Shown here in pieces: positions 23,742 to 34,100 of a stretch of 64,000 nucleotides of DNA. The notes under the pieces are model-generated. The model was not told the origin of the DNA, ran no database searches, and saw only the letters and a program-made list of their open reading frames with translations. The translations under genes were made by a program, and so were the position numbers. Numbering within the stretch: the first letter of the stretch is position 1; the number at the start of each line of letters is the position of its first letter. The stretch covers positions 60,001 through 124,000 of the forward strand of contig CAJNDS010001746.1 in the NCBI GenBank assembly GCA_905221605.1, given 5' to 3'. The stretch is from Symbiodinium natans. Lineage: Eukaryota > Sar > Dinophyceae > Suessiales > Symbiodiniaceae.

Positions 23742-23782
23742 ACATATATATATATATGTATGTGTATATATATACATATATT
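23742..23782. repeat. AT microsatellite
   Basis: Alternating TA with a few interruptions. Similar short AT tracts occur at 18293-18312, 29055-29095 and 30985-31045, always in putative introns. Confidence 0.8.
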
Positions 23783-23819
23783 GTGTCTGGGTTTTTATCT
23801 GTATATACATGTGCAATTA

Positions 23820-24325
23820 TCCGCCGACCCCAGCAACAGCGGGGCGGCGTCAGTGAAGACCCTCCCTGCCCTCACCGCAACCTCTTCCCCCTTCCCCTTC
23901 CCAACCATTCCACTCCACCTCTCCACTTGGCCTTGCCTTCCGCCCCTAACCTCCCACCACCAACCCCTTCCCCTGCCCCCCCTCCCACTACCCTTCCCCT
24001 TCCCAACCATTCCACTCCATCCTCCTCCCCGACCCCCCCCCGCTCCCCACCACCCTTCCCCTTCCCAACCATTCCACTCCACCCCCATCCCGCTCCCCTG
24101 CTCCCGCCCCCGGACCGCTCCCCTTCCCCATCTCTGTCCCTCCTCTCACCGCTTTCACCCCACTTGCCACCCGCTCGGCACTCCGCCCTCCCCTACCCCA
24201 CGCCCCCCCCCCCACCCCATGCAGGCCTACCCTCTCCCGACTACTCCGCCCCTCACCGATCTCTGCTGTTTCAGGGCCAATCCACCCTGACCGCTCCCCC
24301 CACTCCAGCCCGCCTAACTCCCCAA

Positions 24326-24401
<76 letters not shown>

Positions 24402-25272
24402 CCCTATGCCCAGTGGCTCCACCTGGTTTTACGGGCCTCTGGTTTCACCGCTCGGCACTCCGCCCTCCCCTACCCCCACGCCCCCCCCCACCCCCACCCC
24501 CTTCCCCATGCAGGCCTGCCCTCTCCCGACCACTCCGCCCCTCACCGATCTCTGCTGTTTTCAGGCCAATACACCCACCCTGACCCCCCCACTCCAGCCC
24601 TGCCTTCCATCCCCCAACTCTCTCCCCCCCCCCCCAAACCCACCCCCCCAACCCCCCCCCCCGGCCCTGCCCAGTACCGCCACCTGGTTTTACAGGCCTC
24701 TGACACATCGCCCCCTCACTTCCCTCACCATCACCGTCCCCCCAAACCCTTTCCCTAACCAGCCAATGGGTCCATGCCCTTGATGGTCCCCTGATTCTGT
24801 GGCTCATGGCCCCACAGTGGTTTTACGGGCCTCTGGCCCTTTGCCTCTCTAGACTCGATCAGATGACTGAGTTTAAAGGGCTCCAGTGCATGCCCGCCCC
24901 CTCCGCCCGCTCTGCACTCCCTCACCCCCACCCCCCCCCCCTTCCCCACACAGGCCTACCCTCTCCCGACTACTCCGCCCCTCACCGATCTCTGCTGTTT
25001 CAGGGCCTTTACCCTTCCCAACCACCGCTCTCTGTCCCCCCTCACCCCACTTGCCACGTGCTCGGCACTCCGCTTTCCCCTACCCCCACGCCCCCCCCTG
25101 GCCAATGGCTCCATGCCCTTGATGGTCCTGTGGCCCTGTGCCTGCTGGCTCATGGCCCCACAGTTTTACGGAGGCCCTTTGCTCGATCAGATGACTGACT
25201 TTAAATGGCTCCAGTGCATGCCCGCCCCCTCCGCCCGCTCCGCCCGCTCCGCCCGCTCCGCGCTTCGCTTGC

Positions 25273-25317
<45 letters not shown>

Positions 25318-26108
25318 ACCCCACACCCCCCCCCACCCCCCACCCTTCCCCACTCCACCCCCACTGTCGCAAGCACCCCACTATGCCACCCGCTCTGCAC
25401 TCCGCCCTCCCCCCCCCCCCCCCCCCCCACCCCCTTCCCCATGCAGGCCTACCCTCTCCCGACTCTCCGCCCCTCACCGATCTCCGCTGCTGCCTTCCAC
25501 AATCCCCCCACACCCACCCCACCCCCCCAACCCCCCCCGCCCCGCCCCGCCTGGTTTTCCTCTGGCAGAGCTTTACCCTTCCCAACCATTCCACTCCATC
25601 CCTCTTGCTCCCGTCCCCATCTCTGTCACCCTCTCACGCTTTCACCCCACTTGCCAACCCCCCCCCCCCCACCCCCTTCCCCATGCAGGCCTACCCTCTC
25701 CCGACGACTCCGCCCCTCACCGATCTCTGCTGTTTCAGGGCCAATCCACACCCGCCCTGCCTTCCATCCCCCTCCCCATCCCCCCCCCACCCACCCCACC
25801 CCTACCCCTTCCCCATCCCTGCCCCCCCTCTCACCGTACTCTAATCCACCCACCACCAACCCCTTCCCCAGCCATGCCACCCGCTCAGCCCCCCCCGCCC
25901 TCCCATGCTCCCACCCCTTCCCCATGCCCCCAATGGCTCCATGGCCTTGACGGTCCCCTGGCCCTATGCCTACTGGCTCATGGCCACGGGCCTCTGGCCC
26001 TCGGCCTCTAGACTCGATCAGATGACTGACTCTAAAGGGCTCCAGCGCATGCCCGCCCGCTCCGCTTGCTCCGCTCTTCCCCCCCACCCCCCCCCCCCCC
26101 CCCCCTAG
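23820..26108. repeat. C-rich low-complexity tract with long poly-C runs
   Basis: About 2.3 kb of C-dominated sequence, G-rich on the minus strand. It includes 73 consecutive C at 24327-24399 and 44 at 25274-25317. Diverged blocks recur: one with GACTACTCCGCCCCTCACCG near 24238, 24528, 24968, 25455 and 25700, and one with GATCAGATGACTGA near 24857, 25188 and 26017. Long Pro-rich (plus) and Gly-rich (minus) open frames here are products of composition. Confidence 0.85.
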
Positions 26109-26379
26109 GTTTTTTTTCGGCGACGATGCGGATGGCGGGTTGGGTTGAGGGTTTGGAGCTTGGGCGTTTGCCTCCCAGGGGTCGGCGGCACTGGCGGTAG
26201 CCATTAAATCGGGCAGCGCGAGGTCCCCAAAGGACCGAGCAAATGCGGACCTTTTAGCCCGGGTCGTCCCGGGAATAGCCTTGCTGGCCTCTGGCCTTCT
26301 GCGAAGCAGAATTAGGCCGGACGCCAGTGCCGCCGACCCCCGCGTGCCGCCGGTGAACGGTTTTTTTTCGTGGTTTTTT

Positions 26380-26740
26380 GCGTCGCCACGGAGGCCCCCA
26401 GAGGGCGCGCATCATGAGCATCAGCGGGTCCAGCCCGGGACCCCCAGGCGCGCATCAGGAGCATCAGCGGCTCACGGGGCGGGACCCCGGGGGCGCATCA
26501 GGAGCATGATGCCCCCAAAGGGCGGGCATAAGCGACGTGTCTAAGCCCGGGGCTAGGAAAAAGGGAGTTTAGGGGCCTTATAAAGTGCTTAGAAACGTTA
26601 AGGGAGTCTAGGAGCCTCAAACGCTTAGAGATTTGAAGGGAGTTTAGGGGCCTGAAAATGCTTAGAAACTTAGCGCTTAGAGATTTTAAGGGAGTTTAGG
26701 GGCCTCAACATGCTTAGAAACTGCTCGCCCCGGGCTTCTG
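26380..26740. repeat. Two short tandem-repeat families
   Basis: 26400-26515 repeats a GCATCAGGAGCATCAGCGG-like motif with GGGACCCC spacers. 26560-26740 repeats GGGAGTTTAGGGGCCT followed by AATGCTTAGAAACT about four times. Related GAGCATCA motifs recur near 32885 and 33400. Confidence 0.7.
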
Positions 26741-27155
26741 CGTGCGCTGCCCGCCCATGGGCGCAGCCCCTTAAAATATTTATGCAGACATAATATGACA
26801 TGCATACAAGCTTGTGGCAAAGGCGTACGCATTATTTAGCCACGGGCATGAATGACTGGGCGCATCCAACAGTAAAGTCTCTGGAATTTCTGGGTACGTG
26901 ACATGCAACATCTACAAAGGCTCTGAGTGCTGATAGAAGTGATGGTAGTTGCCCAAAGTTGCTTCAGGTTCTGACAGGGCGTGTGGCTTCAGCAACACCC
27001 AATGACACCGAGGCTGCTTCGCACCCTGCCTCCAGATAGACTCGAGCTCCTGAGGGCGCGATTCAAGTATTGAGAGCGGGGAACTCAAGTATGAAGCGTT
27101 TGAAGCGCACATTTGATTCCTATAAGGCCCTAGAATGCCCGATAAGGCCCAAGGC

Positions 27156-28171
27156 CTCCAATGGTCGTGAGGCCATTCGCGTCCGTTGCGAAGCAGTCCA
27201 ATGTCCCGAGCAGCGACGTGATGTTGTTCGTTGCAAGGACAAGGACTTCAAGCGACGCCTCGGCTGTTTCCAGCCCTGAAGCTTCGCAGGTTGCGGCCTC
27301 CACCAGCTGCGTGCTTTGCGTGCTTTGCGTGCTTTGCGTGGAGCACAGGGAACAAGTCAGCTCCTTGATGCTGTTGTTTTGAGCTGTTCCTGCAAGCACA
27401 CTGAGGCGAAGCATTGGCTCTGCGTGGGGGGCGAGCCAGACTTCTGATGGCAGGTGCAAGCTTGGGGGCTCCTTGCCATGAGGAACTGCCACATTCTGAG
27501 CTGCCTTCACTGAGCCGAGCTCTTCGTGGGACTGCCTGGCCATCTCCTCACCTCCTTCTGCCCAATCAAAGCAGCAGTGCACGTCACCTTCACAGAAGTC
27601 TGGGCAAGCAGCCCTGTCCAGGTCTGCGCTGAAAACAGGCCAGAAGCTGCGCTGGCAAGGGTGAAAGTGCTCTGGAGGGAAGAGTGAAGTTCGCGCATCA
27701 TCAATGCACCAAGACAGCACGTGCTGCTGATAGATGTCCTCTTCGCGGGCATCCGGAGACATTGCATGGTCTGAGCCAAAAGGCTTCAAGTCATCCTCCG
27801 CGTTGCCGTTGTTATTGCCCAGCAAGCCTTCCATCTGGTTGAAGCAATGATCTGCGGGCGTCATCTGGAGCGAAATGTGGGTAGAGTGGAAGACGGCCCT
27901 TAGCCCATGGCCGCGCTGCGTCTGCACTATGAGAGTGTCTGTGCCTTGCAGCTGGAGGAAGATGTGGCTGCCAAGGGCCTGCTTCTCATTCATTTCTTTC
28001 CCATCCAGGAAAACACTAAAGGAAGGAGCGCTCAAGGCAGTGGAGTTCACGGAGCTCACGGAGTTCACAACGTGCACGAGGGCATAGGCTACCTCAGGGC
28101 CTTCCTGGACAGCGAAGCCACGGATCACTGTGGCCTTCCTGTCTGGCCTTAGAAGCACGCTTTTTCTTGGT
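27156..28171 (-). CDS. Exon completing VWD domain plus Cys-rich tail
   Basis: Starts after CTCTGGAG, completing the split codon of the previous exon. It carries the conserved VWD segment HCFNQMEGLLGNNNGNAED (D-rich calcium-type loop), then a Cys-containing tail (ACPDFCEGDVHCCFDWAEG) and a Ser/Thr/Gln run (STQSTQSTQ). A probable GC donor (GGAG|GCC) lies at 27156. A last exon may lie at about 26912-27080 but no phase-compatible acceptor was found. Confidence 0.7.
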
Positions 28172-31100
28172 CTCCAGAGTCCATAGAGTCATGGGAATAG
28201 ATGTGTTACAACGGCTATCTGTTAATACATCTGAACATGACTGAAGAGTGACAAGGCGAGACACAAGATTTGCTCAGCAAACACGTGCACCTTCAAATCT
28301 TCGCACTTGGCATACGTGCTCTCACCAAGGAAGTTGCACTCAAAAGTCAGGCCATCGAAGGTGACGCAATGTGGGTCTCCGATTTCCGTTCCCGGGGGCC
28401 GGCGTCGTCTCCACTTGCACTTGCTCTCTGCATTCCAGCATTCGTTCTCGTCCTTTGGCAAGGCGCAAGCCAAGTGGAACATTTCCAGCGTCATGGCGGT
28501 ATAGAGGCGGAGAGCATTCATACCCTTAGCCTTCTGGTAGAGGTGAAGGAAACCTGGTGGTCCTTTGCCATCCTTCTTCTTTTTGATCCGCACGCGGTAG
28601 CCGTTCTTGGAGCCAACAATCTCCGCGAACTCGGACTGCAACGCCCAGCTGTTTTCAGTCGATGACAGGATTCTGTCGAAACCGTAGCCATTGTCATGCT
28701 CAAAGGAGAATTCGCAATAACCAAGCGGTTTGATCTTCAAGGTGGGTAGCCTGTAAAGAGGAACAATCGCGAGGGACTTCTTCACTAGCGGACCTGCAAT
28801 CAGGGTTGGGCATCCGGAGCTCGAGTCGTCCAAGTCCTTCACCAAAGGCCAGCCGCAACTCAAGGCGAGGGCTACGAAGGTGTCCAGCTCCACCCCAAGT
28901 GCGATCAAATGCAAGCCGCGTTGCTCAACGTTGGCCCTCACAAAATCGCTTATGGGGAGCGCCGCCCCAATCGAGAACTTCAGTTCGCTTTCCAGTGACA
29001 CCTAGCTGGGAAGTAGAGCGCATCTCCCAAGCCCTGTATCTCAACAGGACCGCTCAATATACATATATACATATATACATATATATATATATATGTGGCA
29101 AGGACCTTTAGGGTCTATGTGAGGTATCTCCTTTGCCGAAGGGACAGTGTAATTGAAACAGAAAATGCCCCGATTTTCTGTTTCAAGTGTTTCAAGTGTT
29201 TTAACTCTGGGGGGGGGGGGTCCTGGGCGACGGTCTGAGGCAAAATGCACCATTTCACAATTTCGCAGATCATGCCCGGGTAGTACGCCAGATTCTTCTG
29301 GAAATCTGGAGTCTGGAGTCCGGGGCCCGGGTGCATATGGAGTCCGCGCATGTTCTCCATATGCACGTTTAGGGATTACGGTTTAGTGTTTATTGTTTAG
29401 GGTTCGCAGGGTTTAGTGTTTAGGGTTCAGTGTTTAGTGTTTAGGGTCTAGTGTTTAGTTTTTGGTTTTAAAGGTTTAGGGTCTACTTTTTAGGGTTTAG
29501 GCTTAAGCGACTTGGATAATGTCTAAAACCCGAAACCTTATAATGATGAAGTTTGAAAACCCCTAGAGGACTGAAACCCCATGTCTTTTTGGTTTGGGGT
29601 TGGTTTAGGGTTCAGGATGTGTTGTTTCGGGTTTAGGGTTTAGTGTTCAGTGTTTAGGGTTTAGTGTGTGGGTTTCAGGGTTTAGTGTTTTGTGCTTAGG
29701 GTTGAGTGTTAAGTTTAGGGTCTCGGGTTTAGGTTTAGCGTTTAGGGTCAAGCGACTTGGCTAAAACCCTAAACCAAATAAAACCCTAAACTTTAAACTC
29801 CAAACAGTAAGCATCTGAAACCCCGACGGGTTTTTGGTTTCAGGTTTAGATTTAGTAGGGCTTGAGGTTCCGGCTTTGGGGTTTACTGTTTAGTGTTTAG
29901 TTTTTAGTGTGTAGGGTTTAGTGTGTAATGTTTAGGCTCTAGTTTTTAGGGAGCAGTGTTTACGTGTTTAGGGTTTAGTGCTTAAGCGTTTAGGTTTTCG
30001 TGTTAAGTGTTTGGGGTTTGTGCTAAGGGCTTAGTGTTAAGCTTTTAGGGTTAGTATTTAGGGTCTAGTGCTGAGTGTTAGGGTTTAGTGCTAAGGATTG
30101 CGGATTTGGTTGTTAGGGTCAAGAGTTTTAAGGGTTTTAAGGGTTTTTACAAATTTAATGGATCTGGGGAAGGCACCGGGGCCCCCCCAGACCATTTTTC
30201 AAAAACACTTCTATCAATTTAAATGGTCTGGGGAAGGCACCGGGGCTTCCCCAGACCATCTGAACTTTTAAAATCCTTATCAAAATCCTGAAAATTCTGA
30301 TTAAACATTCTCAGGATTTTCAAGGTGTTAAAGCCTTTGAAAAACCTAAAAACGCTTAAACATTTATGTGGCTGCCCTTTTAGGATTTTAAGGTTCTTTA
30401 AAGTTAGTTGTCAATGGTCTGGAGAAGTCCCGGTGCCTTCCCCAGACCGTGTAGATTTTTACAAATCCTTTAACAGGACAGGATTTTAGGATGCTCAATT
30501 CTAAAATCCGTAACTTCCTTAATTTTGAACTGCTGCCCTTTTAAAATTTTGAGGTATTTTAGAATTTTAAGGGATAAAAGTTTTCAGGTTTTTAAGGACT
30601 ATAAAGCCTTTTAAATCCTGAAATTTTTGAATGGCTTTAAATACCTTAAAGCCCTTAAAATTTTGGAAGGGCTGCCCATTCAAAGACAATTAAGGATGTT
30701 AAGGGCTTTCAAAATTTGAAATGGTCTGGGGAAGCCCCGGTGCTTTCCGCAGATAATCAAAATTTGAAAAGACCCCTAAACCCTGAAAAGCCTCAAAATT
30801 CTAAATGGCTGCCCTTCTAAAATTTTATGGAGCCGCAAGACACACGTTTCAGAAGCAAAAACGCACATAAAAACGCTTGTGTTTTTTCTAGGGGATAATA
30901 TAAAAGAGCCTTTTGTATTCCAGTACATTTTTTACAAAGACGAAGACAGGAAAACCACAGGTGTGGATCATGGGGGGGGGTGACCATATATATATATATT
31001 CATATGTAGAAACAAATAAAGAAAAAATATATATATATATATATACATGTACGTATTTATATCTGTTTATTATTCATTTATGAGTTCATGAAGAAACAGC

Positions 31101-34100
31101 TACAAGATAAGATAATATGCACTATACTTAGTTAGATACATACCTAACCGATGAGTCTTCACACGGAGCACGCTCTCTCCCCTGCCTCAAATCCAATGAT
31201 GTTCCAAAACTTCACAGCGACGCCCAACTTCGGAGTGACGGTGAAGTCTATTCGGCCCTGCTCTGCGGTAGTCCCAGTGATGGAGGAATCCTTCTTGACC
31301 TTGCGATGATCCCCCACCCATTTCTCATCACGATAGGTGGCCTCATAGACGTGCTCCTCTGCAGACGTCACGACTTGCTTAGTTTTCACGCCGGATGAGA
31401 CGGTGCCTGCGAAGGTTACGCTTGCGACCACGTCCAGAGCCAGGTAAACCGGCCCAAAGAGGGGAACGGTTGGAAACGATGCGATGACAAAGTCAAAGGG
31501 CAAACTGATTTGTACTCCAGTCGAGGCCTGATGCACCACTCAGCTAGGATTTCACCATTACACTTAAGGCTATAGGGGAGCTTCAGCGACGCAGAAGTGT
31601 CGCATCCGGGCCAGCCGCCCTTGCCCAACACCAAACCCCGACCCCAAGCCCCAGCCCTCCTGCCCCAACGTGCCTGTGCACCACCAGAAGCGCTTTCAAG
31701 GTCAGGCTTTTGTAGGGGTTAGCCATGCCTGGACCGGGTGTTTCCCTGCGTTGAGTCAAATGAAGCCGCAGGATCTACACATGGTGGTGCCGTGCCGTGC
31801 ATTCCGTTAAGTTTCAGCCCTGTGGCCAAACTGCCCAAAAGCTTTGAGTTTGCATAAGGCATATAAGGTGCTCAAGGAGTTCTCTACTTGGCCGCATACG
31901 GCTAGGGCAGTATCTGATCGTCTTCCAGCCCCTCACCTTCCTTCTTGATCAACGAAAACTTTCTTGGCAAACGCTTTCGCGGCACTCCGCCTTCTTCCGT
32001 TGTACCATTCCCACTTCCGGATGCCTGCGTTCTGCAGCGCGGCGAAACATGCGAAGCCTTGAAAATGAGAATCGGGATATGTTGAATAAGATTGAGAATT
32101 GGGAGCCTGGCCTGGAAGTCAATTTGAGCCTCGACGGTCCATCCGATGGTGTAGCTCGCGAATATCGTGTTCGCGCCCACGGTGAGGTGCGCGCGCATGT
32201 CCAGGTCAAGCTTCAAAGACGCGCTCAGACCCACCTTGAAGACTTGCTTCGTCTTCAGCGTTCTCTTGGCAACCTGTTTGTCGGCACGGCCTTCGGCACC
32301 ATCGTCGCTATCGTCACTATTGGCACTTGCCAGCCGACGCTCCTGGGAAGTGTTGGCCGGACTTTCCGGACTCGGTACCCTCAAGTCTGCATCAAACTGC
32401 AGGCGCGAGTACAACTCCGTTAACGCTGCCGGGCGAGTATGGGCCACTAGCCGCCCGTATGGCAAGCTCTCCAGACTCTTCACGACCACGAAGAAGGGCT
32501 CCTCTCCTCCTGCGCCTTCACCGAGGCCAGACAAGCAACAGCCCAGGGCCAGCACAGGTAAGTCCTGCTCATCCAAGGCTTCGAAGGTGATGTTTGCGGC
32601 CATCACTCGGATCGCAAGCCTCTCTGTAGCCCTGACATCCACTAAGGTGGCCCCCTCTTGCAGGATTGGGTCCTGTTCGCGATCGCGTGAACCGAATAAC
32701 AAGCGTCTGCGATTTGAGAGGCCCTAGGTGGCGTGGACCTTTAGGTATAATGTGAGGTTTCGCCTTTCTGTCCTCAAATATAACTCAATGACATAGAAAC
32801 AGCGCCGGGCAAACAGTAAAAAAGAGATCCATTGCGAGCATCTCGGACCCTTCTGTGGTCAGCTGGGGGTCCTTGGCCCTGGCGAGCATCATGAGCATCA
32901 GGATGTTGCTCTAAATTCTTATGCCAAGCCTAAGGTCGTAGGGTTCCCTTGCGCCTCGCCCTTGCGCCGTGCTAGTGTTTAGCCATGCCGGCAAACATGC
33001 CAGCTGCAAAGCCTGGTACCGACAAGGTTTTCTGGGGGCTCTACGTACTAGAAGCGATGTTTCCATAAGCTGGCTGGATTGTCACTGTATCGTAGTTCGA
33101 GCTTAGTACTGGAAGCGATGATTGCGTAATCCGGCAGGATTATCGCTGTAATAGACGACTCTAGAGCTTGAAGCTTTGAGAGCCTGGGTATAGTTCTAGC
33201 AGACGGCCTGATTTTAGAGTTTGGGGTTCTTAGCCCTTGCGCTCGCCCTTGCGCCGCCTTGCTCCATGCTGGTTTTTGGCGCCATGGTTACACGAAGGCA
33301 ACAGACATGTGGCCGGCCCAATTAAACACGAAGAGGCGGAGTTTTAGAACAACGCCCCCCTCTCCACCCGCCCTCCCCGCTTCCCTCCCTCCGGCGCATC
33401 TTGAGCATGAACGGGGCGGCTCATTTCGGATCCTCTGCCCCCCTCCCTCCCCCCGTGCCCCTCCGCCACACCCCCCTCCGGGTGTTGCGTTCGCATCTGC
33501 AAACAATCTTGGGGAGCGGCCGCTGATTCGCCGCTAGGCGTTTTCAAGAATTCTTCGACTACGACAACGACTACGCACATAGACCCTAAAACTCCTACGT
33601 ACCTAGAGACTAGACTAAAAGGGGGTCCTCATCGGCAATGATCACCCGTCGAACCTCGCGATTGCTGGACACCGCCGCCCCAGACATCGCTGGTATTGGG
33701 AATGCCACAGCCAGCACCAGGAAGAAGTGGGAGCCAGGATTCATGCCGTTGAGGCTGACCTGAGTGCTCCCACGTGCTTCGATTGCGTCCAGTGTTTAAG
33801 TCTGTAAGAGTTTGGCTCTGCATACTGTATCTCTACGTGCCCTTACAGTGCCCTGCTCGTTTTACTCTCCACAGGCAAGGAGAGATGATGAGATGGAGAG
33901 CGCGCAAGGCAAAAAAAAAAACAAATGCCCTGATCTGAAGTTGGTTTTTTCTGACACACATGGCAGAGCAGGAAGCTGAGTAAACGTCCTGTGGCTCTTC
34001 GTGCTCATCCAAGAAACCCCACCAGTCTCCAGTATACCCATATGCTGCACAAAAATTGGATCAAATCTAGCCCTACCCCAGCCAGATCCCAGCCATGCGC

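Noticed and set aside
23552-24583. Long Pro-rich plus-strand open frame of 343 codons and its Gly-rich minus counterparts
   Set aside because: They exist only because the tract is nearly pure C; no codon structure or conserved motif.
31536-31619. Extra exon reading CDTSASLKLPYSL before the 31186-31527 exon
   Set aside because: Its frame cannot join the following segment, while skipping it gives a phase-0 join from 32058 to 31527.
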